Below are positions 1 to 9,068 of a stretch of DNA of 64,000 nt, piece after piece. The position numbers were made by a program, and so were the translations under genes. Within the stretch, counting starts at the first letter, position 1. Every line of letters begins with the position of its first letter. Source of the DNA: Methanosarcina sp. DH2 (GTDB lineage Archaea > Halobacteriota > Methanosarcinia > Methanosarcinales > Methanosarcinaceae); contig NZ_WJBI01000015.1 in the NCBI RefSeq assembly GCF_020804225.1, forward strand, positions 25,757-89,756. Reading direction: 5' to 3'. The notes below the pieces were generated by a model. It searched no databases, was not told the origin of the DNA, and saw only the letters and a program-made list of their open reading frames with translations.

Positions 1-371
1 AAGGTATGACGGTTCATCTGAAAGAATATGGTTTCATTAAAGTATTTAGGATAGTTTCCGGGGACGGAGACACGCAGTACTGGGCTACAGATGTACTGGA
101 TATGCAGGAAGAAAAAAGGAAAGATTTAGGGAAAAAAGCCTGGAAAATTGAAGAGTATCATAGAGGAATAAAGCAGTTTTGTGGAGTCGAAAGGTGTCAG
201 GCAAGAAGAAATAGTGTACAGAGAGCACATATTATGATGGCACTAAGAGCATTTCTAAGATTTGAAATGCAAAGAATAAAAACAGGAATTACATGGTTTG
301 AAACAAAGTTAAGCATTACAAGAAACGCTGTAAGTCAATATATCAGAAAACCAATATATGAATTAGATTAA
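1..371 (+). CDS. Transposase, C-terminal part (cut by window edge)
   Basis: The reading frame is open from the first bases, so the visible 121 or so residues are the C-terminal part of a longer protein. The stretch WKIEEYHRGIKQFCG followed by RCQAR is the kind of C-terminal catalytic-Glu region (Y..R..K) seen in DDE transposases of the IS4/IS701 group. The basic tail ends in YELD. Family assignment is from motif memory only. The element ends about 50 bases downstream, where it abuts a decayed secreted-protein gene, so it appears to have inserted there. Confidence 0.75.
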   Translation, partial: GMTVHLKEYGFIKVFRIVSGDGDTQYWATDVLDMQEEKRKDLGKKAWKIEEYHRGIKQFCGVERCQARRNSVQRAHIMMALRAFLRFEMQRIKTGITWFETKLSITRNAVSQYIRKPIYELD

Positions 372-391
372 AAAGTAAAAAACTCGAAAGC

Positions 392-408
392 TGCCTGCAA
401 AGCAGGCA
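392..408 (+). terminator. Hairpin after transposase
   Basis: This is a perfect 7-bp inverted repeat with an AAA loop, 21 bases after the transposase stop. There is no T-run after it, so it may be an IS-end structure and not a terminator. Confidence 0.35.
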
Positions 409-420
409 AGTGCGTAAGTC

Positions 421-444
421 CTATAATATTTTCCATCTTTTCAT
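421..444 (-). pseudogene. Seven-codon stump of secreted-protein gene
   Basis: On the minus strand ATG at 444-442 opens MKRWKIL and then hits TAG at 423-421, formed at the IS junction. The same seven residues start the signal peptide of the secreted-protein gene at 13319. Its promoter (TATA at 474-485) is retained, so this is the 5' stump of a paralogue interrupted by the insertion sequence. The promoter would now direct transcription antisense to the transposase gene. Confidence 0.65.
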
Positions 445-473
445 ATTACTACCCAAAAAAGGTTAAAAGCCCG

Positions 474-485
474 ACTATATATAAC
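474..485 (-). promoter_or_regulatory. Duplicated TATA box facing the IS
   Basis: The minus strand shows a TATATATAG-type box about 30 bases before the stump start codon at 444. It corresponds to the TATA box at 13353-13363 in the right-hand copy. It is probably still competent, although its gene is destroyed. Confidence 0.45.
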
Positions 486-683
486 TACTGTGCAAATTCT
501 CAAACAATCAGCATTCCTGTTATTATTAAATATTGTTACGAAATTAGAACAATTGACTGAAAAAAAGTCGCCGGATAACTCTTATCCAGCATATTTTATG
601 AAAAAAGAGATGCTGTGAGGATGTATTTTCGTCCTCAACGTCAGAATAAAATCGTAACTTTTATAAGCTATTCAGATAAGCAT

Positions 684-862
684 TCAGAGAAGCTGTTTTC
701 CGGCTCCCTCACCGGATCTGCACTCATAAACTTCTGTAATTTTCATAACGGCAAGGGCTTTTGCAGGGAACCTGTCCCCCATGCTTTTCACAGCCTTATA
801 CATTTTTTTGTAGTCTTCCCCTTTCGATTTGATTTCGAAGCCTCTTTTTATTCGGTAGCATT
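684..862 (-). pseudogene. Truncated copy of PNPOx-like FMN-binding protein
   Basis: The minus-strand frame from about 862 to the TGA at 686-684 encodes 59 codons that closely follow the C-terminal half of the intact protein at 13562-13969. Both contain GEDY, MGDRFPAKALAVMKITEVYEC and the ending GAGKQLL. The roughly 75 N-terminal codons are missing: similarity stops near 862, about 90 bases before the end of the ABC ATPase gene. The frame is still open, so the loss looks fairly recent. A plus-strand reading frame across this stretch is only its antisense. Confidence 0.8.
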
Positions 863-952
863 AGATTTTCAACTGCATACAATGTCTGTTCAAATATAAG
901 TTTTTTCCAAGCTCCAAGCAACTTTTTAAATGACAAAAACACTTTTTTATAT

Positions 953-1963
953 TTATGCTCCTTCAATAATTTTAAGGAACAGTTTCTGCAGATTCATTTC
1001 TTCTTCCTCGAACATGGATACTGTACCACCTGCTTTCCTGACAGCTTTTGCAATCTCCGTACGAAGCTTCGTCTCCGCATGTACTTGCAGAGTTTCGTCC
1101 TGAATTTCAAAGTCGGTCACCCCCTCCACATTTTTCACGGCTTCTGCTGCCTCAGAGAGCGGAATATCCTGAACCTCAAGCAAATAATGCAAACCCTCCT
1201 TTGCTCTGATTATATCCCGTAGGTCTTCGACCGACCCGACTGCCAGCAGTTTTCCTCTTGCGATTATTGCTATGCGGTCGCAGATCTCCTCAACTTCTTC
1301 CATGGAATGCGAACTCAGAAAAACGGTAACCCCTTTACTCCGGTTAAGGTCTTTTATAAGATCACGCATCATCTGAGCTCCAAGGGGATCGATGCCGCTT
1401 GTCGGCTCGTCAAGGAAAAGGACTGAAGGTTCATTAATAAGAGCCTGTGCAAGCCCGAAACGCTTACGCATGCCTGTGGAAAAACCGCCTGTTTTCTGGT
1501 CGATGGCACGGGTAAGGCCCACGGTTTCAAGTAAATTTACAATCCGTTTTTCCCTGACTTCGGATTCGATATCATAGAGTTTTGCATAAAAGCGAAGGTT
1601 CTGCCTTGCAGTGAGGTTGTCATAAAAACCGGCAGGTTCCGGAAGAACACCTGTTGTTTCCCTTATGTTTATTACCTCGCGGACAATATCAAAGCCTGCA
1701 ACTTTCCCGCTTCCTTCGCTTGGTTCAAGCAAACCGATTAGCATTTTCATGGTTGTGGTCTTACCAGCCCCGTTCGGGCCCACAAAGCCGAAAACTTCTC
1801 CTTTTCTTACCTGCAGGTTCAGATTATCAACCGCATGTATTTGATTCTCCTTCCCGAAAATTTTACTCAAATGAATGGTTTCTATAGCGAATTCATCTAC
1901 TTTCGGTACGATTTCGTTTAGTTCTAATTCCATGCTTATTGATTCCATACTCGTTGATTCCAT
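953..1963 (-). CDS. ABC transporter ATPase (NosF/NatA-like)
   Basis: This is the energy-supplying subunit for the ABC-2 permeases encoded upstream on the same strand. Walker A GPNGAGKTT lies at residues 62-70, the signature loop FSTGMRKR at 161-168, Walker B VLFLDEP at 181-187 and the switch His in SSHS near 219. The C-terminal ~90 residues form the extra domain common in ABC-2 drug/copper-type ATPases. It has 336 residues with an unusual N-terminus (MEST, MESI and MELE in series) before the domain. The start follows GGAAGGCG and lies one base after the stop of the NEW3 protein gene. It is the only ATPase in the nine-gene cluster, so it presumably serves all four permeases. Substrate unknown. 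Confidence 0.93.
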   Translation of the reverse strand: MESTSMESISMELELNEIVPKVDEFAIETIHLSKIFGKENQIHAVDNLNLQVRKGEVFGFVGPNGAGKTTTMKMLIGLLEPSEGSGKVAGFDIVREVINIRETTGVLPEPAGFYDNLTARQNLRFYAKLYDIESEVREKRIVNLLETVGLTRAIDQKTGGFSTGMRKRFGLAQALINEPSVLFLDEPTSGIDPLGAQMMRDLIKDLNRSKGVTVFLSSHSMEEVEEICDRIAIIARGKLLAVGSVEDLRDIIRAKEGLHYLLEVQDIPLSEAAEAVKNVEGVTDFEIQDETLQVHAETKLRTEIAKAVRKAGGTVSMFEEEEMNLQKLFLKIIEGA

Positions 1964-1964
1964 T

Positions 1965-3542
1965 TTATCGCCTTCCGAATTTACGTACTACAAAAACAAG
2001 CACAAGGACTGCAAATCCAAGCATTGCTATGCCTAGAAGTCCGCTACTTGCTGATTTTTCAACATTAACCTTGATACTTTTCTCAGAACTCACCAGGTCG
2101 TCACTCTTTGCCCGTATAAAAATTTCCTTAATACCGGAGCCGGCATTGGCATTTGCAGTTATCTCTACAGGAACACTTCTGGACTCTCCTGCTTCCAGCT
2201 CATCTATCGTTCCGAAACCCTGAATCTGCGCACTGATCCCATTTGCCTCATTAATTTCAAGAGTAACATCTTCCAGGTCTTCATCTCCTCTGTTTTCAAT
2301 ATTAACCCGGACTTCAGAAGAGCTGCCCGGATTCAGCGTCAATTCGCTGGGATTTGAATTGACTTTGAGCAGTTCCTCGTTTTCGATGTCGTTGTTAATG
2401 CCTACCTCAAGCTGCCGGGTAACTCTTTTATCCCCGCTCACCGCTGCTATTATGACCGGATAGAGTCCACTTGTGGCGTTTTGAGAAGGCTTGACCTTTA
2501 CTGTAAATTTCTGTTCTTCTCCTGCAGGAAGCATCAGGGAAGCAAGCCTTCCTTCCTTGTCTTCCTCGGTAAGAAATTCGGCTTTCCATCCTTCAGGTAA
2601 GCTTAAGACTTCAAGTTTCAGCTTAAGCGGTTGATCATACCGGTTTTTCAAAGAAACCGCAAATTCCGCAGTTTTTTCAGGTCGAATATCAAATCCCATT
2701 ATGTTGGAGTTCAGCTCTACGTACGCACTTAAATCCTCATCCAGGGAAAGTTCAGGGTTTATGCTTACGCTGAGCGGCAAAAATACACTCCGGTTTCCTT
2801 TTTCCGGGCATGCGGCTATCAAAATTTCGTAATCTCCTTTTGTTGCATTGAGCGGAGGATTTACAAGAATTTTAAACTCCTGGCTTCCATCTCCAGGAAC
2901 TCCTAATCTCGTAATTCTGGCTCCGTCAGTGGAAAGCAGATCAATTCCCCACTCCTCGGGTTTCGAAACCAGAAAAATCCGAAAGTTTGCTCTACTATCA
3001 TATTTATTTTCTACAAAAGCCCCGAAACTGACAGGAATCCCGGGATGGGTCTTTTTTCCAGGGATATCAGAATAAATCTCCAGGTTAGGCATTGCTGCCC
3101 TGTCAACCGTTACTGTAAATTCCCGAAAGATTGTATCAGAATTTGAAATATATTCCCCATAGGGCTTCAGACCTATTTTGATAGGATATTCTCCGTCCTT
3201 TGCATTTTCAGGAACTCTGATTTTAAGGATTAACTCCTTTTCACCAGCCTCTTTGGGCAGAGTTATGTGACTGACCTGGCTACCGTCGGCATAAATACCT
3301 GCAGTCCAGTTTTCAGGCACTTTACTTATGAAAAGCATGACCGATGTGCTCTTTGAGGTATTGTACCCTTTTTCCACAGTAAAGCTGAACTCTACAAGGT
3401 CCCCAGGTCTTGCAACCTTGCCACTGATGTCGTTCCCGACCGTGACCTGAGCGAAATCCGCTCCGGCCGGAAGAGACATGAGAGAGAATAGTGTGAGTAT
3501 TATCAACACGATTGGGAGGAACTTCTCTCTTATATCAAGCAC
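1965..3542 (-). CDS. Secreted membrane-anchored NEW3/Ig-like protein
   Basis: The protein is extracytoplasmic: it has a signal peptide at residues 1-28 (core IVLIILTLFSLMSL, then AGA), about four Ig-like beta domains and a C-terminal membrane segment near residues 500-521 followed by RKFGRR. The domains repeat the pattern of NEW3 (alpha-galactosidase-associated) folds, for example PGDLVEFSFTV, PVSFGAFVEN, TAEFAVSLKN and SSEVRVNIENRG, with 'LPEGW' or 'KPEEW' turns. It starts at GTG (3542) after GGAGGATATAA and overlaps the upstream permease by 8 bases, which suggests translational coupling. It may act as an external scaffold or binding subunit for the transporter. No enzyme motif is visible. 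Confidence 0.85.
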   Translation of the reverse strand: MLDIREKFLPIVLIILTLFSLMSLPAGADFAQVTVGNDISGKVARPGDLVEFSFTVEKGYNTSKSTSVMLFISKVPENWTAGIYADGSQVSHITLPKEAGEKELILKIRVPENAKDGEYPIKIGLKPYGEYISNSDTIFREFTVTVDRAAMPNLEIYSDIPGKKTHPGIPVSFGAFVENKYDSRANFRIFLVSKPEEWGIDLLSTDGARITRLGVPGDGSQEFKILVNPPLNATKGDYEILIAACPEKGNRSVFLPLSVSINPELSLDEDLSAYVELNSNIMGFDIRPEKTAEFAVSLKNRYDQPLKLKLEVLSLPEGWKAEFLTEEDKEGRLASLMLPAGEEQKFTVKVKPSQNATSGLYPVIIAAVSGDKRVTRQLEVGINNDIENEELLKVNSNPSELTLNPGSSSEVRVNIENRGDEDLEDVTLEINEANGISAQIQGFGTIDELEAGESRSVPVEITANANAGSGIKEIFIRAKSDDLVSSEKSIKVNVEKSASSGLLGIAMLGFAVLVLVFVVRKFGRR

Positions 3543-4446
3543 TTATATCCTCCCTCAAAAATTTCAGATACGCAGCTATCAGGAGGATTAGAGGAGCTGT
3601 GAACAGGACTGCAAGATTTGTCCAGAATTCTTTTAACCACTGAGCTAGAGTAAAACGAATATCCAGAATCCCACTTATGTTTTCCCTTTCTCCTCCTGCC
3701 CCCCATCCAAGGCTCGCTCTTCCAGTACTTAACTCTGCATAATGGTGCATTGGGGACAAAGCCGCAAGACTGTTAGTTATATCTAGGCTTCCAGCACTTA
3801 CTATAGGTTCAAGAGAATAACGGAAAAAAGTCAGTATCCAGGTAAACATAATACTAAGAGTTAACCAGATAACAATATTATAGACAATTGAGTCCGTAGA
3901 TTCTCTAATAAAGATAGAACAAACAAGCCCTATACCAAGGAATGACAGGGCATAAAGGAAAGTAAGAATAAACCAGACTGCAATTCTGTTTAATTCCATT
4001 AAGCTTACTTTTGTTCCCAGAAGGAGAATAATTGTTCCTAAGGAAATTCCGCTTGAGATCAGCATCACTACCAGGAGAAGAAGTACAGCTCCAAGCACTT
4101 TTCCAAGAATTATCGTGTCCCTGAATACGGGATGTGTTAACAAAACGTTCAAAGATGCTGATTTTCTTTCCTTTATTACGCTATCAAAGCTTAAGGAGAT
4201 ACCTATAAGTGGGCTGAACCAAGCCATCATTAATGAAGTATTATAAAATCCTTCAAGAACCGCTGATTGAGGTACAGGTATCTCGCCTATTTGGCTATAG
4301 AATTCTGTCTGAAGGATTTCTCTATATGTGACTGCAAATATTGCCAGTATTAAAGTTCCGAGTAAAGACAAAAAAATAGGACTCCAGAAGCTATCTGCAA
4401 ATTCTTTTTTGGCAATTATCAGAGCTTTTTCGAAATCGCAATTCAT
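3535..4446 (-). CDS. ABC-2 permease B' (NosY-like)
   Basis: This is a 303-residue integral membrane protein with about six hydrophobic segments. It shares with the three other permeases of the cluster the N-terminal KKEFADSFWSP motif and the cytoplasmic loop FDSVIKERKSASLN-LLTHPVFRD-II-GK, typical of NosY-type ABC-2 permeases. The extracytoplasmic segment LSPMHHYAELSTG pairs it with the permease at 7219-8136 (VSPLHHYSEVSVG), so this is the 'B' type of the duplicated block. It overlaps the NEW3 gene by 8 bases. Substrate unknown. Confidence 0.9.
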   Translation of the reverse strand: MNCDFEKALIIAKKEFADSFWSPIFLSLLGTLILAIFAVTYREILQTEFYSQIGEIPVPQSAVLEGFYNTSLMMAWFSPLIGISLSFDSVIKERKSASLNVLLTHPVFRDTIILGKVLGAVLLLLVVMLISSGISLGTIILLLGTKVSLMELNRIAVWFILTFLYALSFLGIGLVCSIFIRESTDSIVYNIVIWLTLSIMFTWILTFFRYSLEPIVSAGSLDITNSLAALSPMHHYAELSTGRASLGWGAGGERENISGILDIRFTLAQWLKEFWTNLAVLFTAPLILLIAAYLKFLREDISA

Positions 4447-4458
4447 TCTATCTTCCCC

Positions 4459-5349
4459 TCATATGTCTCTTCTAAGAAATGCTACATATGAAACTATAAA
4501 CATCAGTGAAGGTATGCCTGTCAATATCACCAGATTTGACCAATAATCAGCAAACCAGGTTCCAAGTCCAAATCTTGTGTCAAAAATTCCAAAAGTGTCT
4601 TTGCCTGATGAAATTCCAAAACTTCCATAACTTACACGGACTCCGGTTACGGCTTCAGCATAATAACTCGCAAGAGAAAGTTTTTGTAGGTCTTCACTCA
4701 TGGTCATGGCCTCTTCATTATTATTGAGGTCGACTATTAATTCCCCGGTGATAATAGATGAAGCAGCGGTAACTATAGCTCCGAAGATCAAAACCAGATT
4801 TATCCAAACTACAAGTCCGGAGATAAATGAGCTTTCGGAACTCTTAGAAATAACCGAAATTAACAGGCTGAAGGCAAAAAAACCTGAGAGATATAAGAAA
4901 GTGAGTAATGAAAAGATGAGGATCCGGTTTAGTTCAGAAAATCCAACATCTATCCCTGTTAATATCAGAAGTGTGCCTATTGAGGCGATGACCGAAATAA
5001 AAACTACAAAAATAAGAGCTCCAAGACCTCCTATGATTTTTCCACTTATGATATTGTCCCGGAAAACAGGATGTGTCAGCAATGTGTTCAATGATTTCGA
5101 ATTTTTTTCCCTAATGACCGAATCAAAGCCAAGGGAAAGGCCGAGGACAGGAAGAAAAAGTGTTATTACCTGGGCAATATCAAGAAAGCCAAATTCAAAT
5201 ATATTAAATCCGTTTTTTCCATAGTCAACACTCATTGAAAGAATGATCAATGTGAAAATTCCAAGTAACATCCTGAAACTAGGGCTGCATAGATGATCTG
5301 CAAATTCTTTCTGAGCAATGACCTCGATATTTCTCAGGTCTGCCTTCAC
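4459..5349 (-). CDS. ABC-2 permease A' (NosY-like)
   Basis: This is a multi-pass permease of about 296 residues with AQKEFADHLCSP near the N-terminus and the conserved loop FDSVIREKNSKSLN-LLTHPVFRDNII-GK. FEFGFLDIAQ and LQKLSLASYYAE group it with the permease at 8147 (type 'A'). The start is taken as GTG at 5349-5347, because GGAGG stands 8 bases before it and the GTG shares four bases (GTGA) with the stop codon of the upstream beta-propeller gene. A TTG at 5367 is possible but has no such site. The overlap implies coupled translation. Confidence 0.9.
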   Translation of the reverse strand: MKADLRNIEVIAQKEFADHLCSPSFRMLLGIFTLIILSMSVDYGKNGFNIFEFGFLDIAQVITLFLPVLGLSLGFDSVIREKNSKSLNTLLTHPVFRDNIISGKIIGGLGALIFVVFISVIASIGTLLILTGIDVGFSELNRILIFSLLTFLYLSGFFAFSLLISVISKSSESSFISGLVVWINLVLIFGAIVTAASSIITGELIVDLNNNEEAMTMSEDLQKLSLASYYAEAVTGVRVSYGSFGISSGKDTFGIFDTRFGLGTWFADYWSNLVILTGIPSLMFIVSYVAFLRRDI

Positions 5350-7151
5350 AGAAAAATCCTCCTGCAAATGAAAAAAAGAAGGAGCAGGACGACAGTAATT
5401 CCCCTGAAGCCCGGAACCTGAAATTCGGGCCTTGAATCTTCCTCTTTTTCAGAATCAGAAGATGTTTCCGAAACTACGGATTTTTCCGGAGATGCAGAGG
5501 AGTTCTCTTCCACGATAAGGACTTTACTTGCGGGTCTGTATCCTGCTTTGCTGGCATTTATCACATATTTTCCTTCAGCAGGACAGCTGTAGTTCAGAAA
5601 GCCTGAGCTGTTGGTAAAACCAATTTCTTGTTCATCAAGGGTTAGCAAAGCATCTGCAACAGGTTCCGACATGCAGTGGACTCTGAGTTCGCAGTTTTCT
5701 CCCCCAGTGGGCGTCAGGAAATCAATAGAAAGAGGGTCTTCGTATCCTCCGAGTTTTATTATAGATAAATCTGTGGGGTCGTTGCTAACGAGCAGTCTGC
5801 TCCCGTCAGGACTCCAGCCTTCTAGAAACCTATAATCTTTACCATCTTCAGTAAGTTGTATTTTTGTTGATCCGTCCGGAGTGAAAACAAAAATAGAACC
5901 TGATGAAATAAGACTGATGAAGTCTCCTGAAGGGTGCCATTCATAATCCGTTATTGCAGACGCGATAAGGTTTTTTTCACTTCCGTCAGGATTTATCGTA
6001 TAAAGATTATCGTCCTGTGCAAAAGCTATTTTATCTCCTTTAGGGCTCCAGCTGGGTTTGAAGATGATATATCCTGGAAATTCTTCAAGCAATTTTACAT
6101 TTTTTCCTGTAGAATCTGCCAGAAATATATTGACTCCGTCATCGTTTACGGTACTGAAAATCAGGCTTTTCCCATCTGGACTGAAACTAAAAACATCTTC
6201 ATTTCTGAAAAAAGATCCTGTTGAAAGTTGAACTTCATCTGTTCCATCAACTTTAATTGAATAGAGACCGAAATTATCATCAACATAGAAGATTCTGCTG
6301 TCATCAGGGTTCCAGGCAATCACTATCCCGTTATCCGCCAGTCTTTTATTCTCAGTTCCGTTCTCATTTATTATCCAGAGACCAGTTTCTTCGTCTTCGG
6401 TCTGGCCAGTAACGCTATACGCTATTTTTTTGCCATCGTTGCTCCACAGTGCAGCCTCTACACGATCAGATGTATCTGTAAGCTGCTTGAGCACATAGCC
6501 ATCCTGGTCAAGTAAATATAATTGATAATTCAGAGGGTCCAGATCCATTATTATAAGGGCTTTTGTACCTTCCGGATTCCACATAAAATTAGTTTGCCAT
6601 TCAATATTCAGAACATTTTCCTTTACTTCGTCAACTGATGTATAATTACATTTACCTGCAGTCTTGATCAATGTTTTATCCGGGTCTGCAATTACATAAA
6701 AGTCCCTTACTCTGGGAATATTTGAAAAAATTTCAATCCGGTTTCCATCCGGACTCCAGGATGTTTCCTGTGTCTGCAGGTTTTCCGGGATGTGCAGGCT
6801 CAGGGATTTTTCTTTTGTGTTGCTTGGAGTTGATGCAAGTTCTCGAATTCCGCTTCCATCTGCATTCAGCATATAAATTGCATGAAGAGTAGCTCCATAC
6901 TGAGAGTTAATAGATGCTTCTACCAGCAATTTGCTACTATCAGGACTCCATGAACCGCTAATTATGGGTTGTTCTTTGAGATTGGTTCCAGAAGATTCTA
7001 CAAGACTGTCAAAATAAGGGTTCACTATTTGTGATACGGACGTAATTTTTTCAACGCCCACACTAAGATTTTCAGATGAAGCTGCAAGACCTGTGGATGT
7101 GCTTGAAACAAACAGGATTAAAAGTAAGCTCATTTGCAATATCTTTCGCAT
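5346..7151 (-). CDS. Secreted beta-propeller (TolB/WD40-like) protein 1
   Basis: A signal peptide (MRKILQMSLLLILFVSS) is followed by about nine blade motifs of the WSPDG-S-L type (WSPDSSKLLV, WSPDGNRIEI, WNPEGTKALI, WSNDGKKIAY, WNPDDSRIFY, FSPDGKSLIF, WSPKGDKIAF and others). An Ig-like/PEGA-like beta domain follows (FTNSSGFLNYSC, GKYVINASKAGYRPASK). After an acidic Ser/Glu linker comes VPGFRG, a hydrophobic helix and RR, which resembles a PGF-CTERM archaeosortase signal. The start at 7151 is preferred because the signal peptide begins there with AAGGGA upstream; 7181 is an alternative. The protein should face the outside, anchored near the permeases. The gene's last bases double as the start region of permease A'. 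Confidence 0.88.
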   Translation of the reverse strand: MRKILQMSLLLILFVSSTSTGLAASSENLSVGVEKITSVSQIVNPYFDSLVESSGTNLKEQPIISGSWSPDSSKLLVEASINSQYGATLHAIYMLNADGSGIRELASTPSNTKEKSLSLHIPENLQTQETSWSPDGNRIEIFSNIPRVRDFYVIADPDKTLIKTAGKCNYTSVDEVKENVLNIEWQTNFMWNPEGTKALIIMDLDPLNYQLYLLDQDGYVLKQLTDTSDRVEAALWSNDGKKIAYSVTGQTEDEETGLWIINENGTENKRLADNGIVIAWNPDDSRIFYVDDNFGLYSIKVDGTDEVQLSTGSFFRNEDVFSFSPDGKSLIFSTVNDDGVNIFLADSTGKNVKLLEEFPGYIIFKPSWSPKGDKIAFAQDDNLYTINPDGSEKNLIASAITDYEWHPSGDFISLISSGSIFVFTPDGSTKIQLTEDGKDYRFLEGWSPDGSRLLVSNDPTDLSIIKLGGYEDPLSIDFLTPTGGENCELRVHCMSEPVADALLTLDEQEIGFTNSSGFLNYSCPAEGKYVINASKAGYRPASKVLIVEENSSASPEKSVVSETSSDSEKEEDSRPEFQVPGFRGITVVLLLLFFICRRIFL

Positions 7152-7218
7152 ATAATCCCTTATGAATGTAAATTTATTCATTTCTCGGCTTCCAGAATAT
7201 TTTAAAAAAATAAAAAAG

Positions 7219-8136
7219 TCAGGCATCTATATCCCTCCTTAAAAAAGTCAAAAATGAAAGAATAAAAAGCGGCAGAGGAGCTATAATTAAAAAGAGCAGA
7301 TTCGGCCAGAACTCACCAAACCATTGAAAAATAGTAAAGCGTGTATCAAAAATTCCCTTGATTACAGGTTCACTATTAACTCCTCCCCAGCTAAGATCAA
7401 TATCTCCGACTGATACTTCGCTGTAGTGATGAAGCGGTGAAACAGTTACCATTTTGGATGCCAATTCGAAAGGTTCGGATTGCCCGGTAACAATTGATGC
7501 AATTGCAATAATGATCGAGCCAGAAACAATGCAGATTGAAAGCCATATTATAACATTGTACACCAATGAATCCTCAGCATCATTGGACACGATAGATAAT
7601 AATATTGCAATTTCAGCGAAGATTAATACGTAAAAAAAATTGAAAATTATGGATACTATAATTCTTATGAATTCTGTTTCACTCATGGAAACGCCAGAGA
7701 GCATAAGAATGGTTCCGGCCGGAACTATCGTCGAAAAGATAATGACAGTCATAAGAACGCCCATTATCCCGACCATTTTACCAGCTATTATGTTATCTCT
7801 GAAAACCGGATGGGTCAAAAGTACGTTCAGGGACCCAGACTTTCTCTCTTTTACAATAGTGTCAAATCCCAGTGCAATTCCGATCAAAGGTGAGAACCAT
7901 CCGATTTGCCAAGTAACACTTCTGAAGCCGGACATTAATGTAAACTCACCTCCAGACTGCTCCACCATATATTCTCCCAAATATACACTTCGATATGAAA
8001 AAGCAAAAATTATCAGGGTATAGGTAGCAATTAAAGCTAAAAATAGTGAGCTTGATGTGATATCTGCAAATTCTTTTTGTGCAATTTGGAATATATTTTT
8101 TACATTTGGGATCATACTTTTTATTTGTCGGCTCAT
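7219..8136 (-). CDS. ABC-2 permease B (NosY-like)
   Basis: A 305-residue membrane protein. It has IAQKEFADITSSS near the N-terminus, the loop FDTIVKERKSGSLN-LLTHPVFRDNII-GK and the segment VSPLHHYSEVSVG shared with the permease at 3535. The start ATG follows GAGGGAAAGACG. It lies 10 bases after the type A permease gene and just before the first beta-propeller gene, which makes it the last member of the upstream propeller-A-B block. Confidence 0.9.
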   Translation of the reverse strand: MSRQIKSMIPNVKNIFQIAQKEFADITSSSLFLALIATYTLIIFAFSYRSVYLGEYMVEQSGGEFTLMSGFRSVTWQIGWFSPLIGIALGFDTIVKERKSGSLNVLLTHPVFRDNIIAGKMVGIMGVLMTVIIFSTIVPAGTILMLSGVSMSETEFIRIIVSIIFNFFYVLIFAEIAILLSIVSNDAEDSLVYNVIIWLSICIVSGSIIIAIASIVTGQSEPFELASKMVTVSPLHHYSEVSVGDIDLSWGGVNSEPVIKGIFDTRFTIFQWFGEFWPNLLFLIIAPLPLFILSFLTFLRRDIDA

Positions 8137-8146
8137 CGTCTTTCCC

Positions 8147-9046
8147 TCAGTTACTTATATCCTGCTTCAAAAAAGCCATAAAAGATATGATAAGCATGAT
8201 TAATGGTGCTGACAATAAAATTACTATATTTGTCCAGCATTCTCCCAGCCACTGGTTAAGCGTGTAACTTAGATCAAATATTCCTTTAACGGAGTCAGGA
8301 CCTATTTCCGAAACTCCTCCCCAGGTCATCTCTGGAACTCCGATCACAAGCTCCGAATAATAATGAACTGGAGTTAGTTTTTGAAGTTGTGCGTTGAGAG
8401 CCAACATGTTTTCATTGTTGCTGTAGTCAAAAATAGATTGACCAGTAACTGTTGTCGCAATCACAACGATAAGACCGCCGTATACAACGCATAAGATCAG
8501 CCATGCACAGATTCCATAACCCAGAGAATTGACCGCATTTTTTGAAACGATTGAGGTGAATATCCCCAGTAACAAAAAAAATGATAAATAAAGGTAGGTC
8601 AATACCGTAAATATGAATACTCTGCTCAATTCAGAAAAAGTTACTTGAATACCGGAAACGAGCAGTATAGTCCCTACTGACACTATTACAGAAATAAAAA
8701 CCACAAGCACAAGGGTTATCATTGCACCCAGGATCTTACCTGTGATGATGTTGTCCCTGTACAATGGATGGGTCAAGAGAACATTTAAAGAAGAAGATTT
8801 TTTTTCTTTGATTATGCTATCAAAACCGAGTGAAATTCCTAGCAAGGGCAGGAACACAGCAATAATCTGGGCTACATCAAGAAAGCCCATTTCAAATATA
8901 CTGAGACCATTTATTGAAGCGCGATAGCTAAAAGAAAACAAAATTATTGCAAAAACTGAAACCAGGGAAACAAATCTCGGGCTCCATAAGTTATCTGCAA
9001 ACTCTTTCTGTGCAACCACCAGGACATTTTTAATATTCACTTCCAT
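8147..9046 (-). CDS. ABC-2 permease A (NosY-like)
   Basis: A 299-residue integral membrane protein. It has VAQKEFADNLWSP near the N-terminus, FDSIIKEKKSSSLN-LLTHPLYRDNIITGK in the first cytoplasmic loop, and FEMGFLDVAQ and LQKLTPVHYYSE, all shared with the permease at 4459. The start follows AGGGGATATGA. Spacing to both neighbours is 10-25 bases, consistent with one transcript. It should pair with a type B permease to form the membrane channel of an ABC-2 transporter. Confidence 0.9.
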   Translation of the reverse strand: MEVNIKNVLVVAQKEFADNLWSPRFVSLVSVFAIILFSFSYRASINGLSIFEMGFLDVAQIIAVFLPLLGISLGFDSIIKEKKSSSLNVLLTHPLYRDNIITGKILGAMITLVLVVFISVIVSVGTILLVSGIQVTFSELSRVFIFTVLTYLYLSFFLLLGIFTSIVSKNAVNSLGYGICAWLILCVVYGGLIVVIATTVTGQSIFDYSNNENMLALNAQLQKLTPVHYYSELVIGVPEMTWGGVSEIGPDSVKGIFDLSYTLNQWLGECWTNIVILLSAPLIMLIISFMAFLKQDISN

Positions 9047-9068
9047 TCATATCCCCTGATTAACCTTA

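Larger units (their letters stand above)
1..420 (+). mobile_element. Right end of an insertion sequence
   Basis: The transposase frame stops at 371. A 7-bp stem with a 3-base loop (TGCCTGC-AAA-GCAGGCA, 392-408) follows and may be the transposase terminator or part of the terminal repeat. At 421 the sequence switches to DNA that matches 13302 onwards, which marks the insertion junction. The left end lies outside the window, so the inverted repeat and target duplication cannot be checked. Confidence 0.6.
424..862. repeat. Left copy of ~440 bp direct repeat
   Basis: This stretch matches 13302-13739 in the same orientation, and the distance between landmark positions is equal in both copies (260 bases from the TTTCCATCTTTTCAT start region to the PNPOx-like stop codon). 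It contains the TATA/start region of a secreted-protein gene and the 3' part of the FMN-binding-protein gene. The two copies flank the ABC cluster at 953-11463 plus its regulator. Confidence 0.8.

Noticed and set aside
615-899. 94-codon plus-strand open frame
   Set aside because: It is the antisense of the truncated PNPOx-like gene (684-862), whose minus-strand frame clearly matches the intact paralogue.
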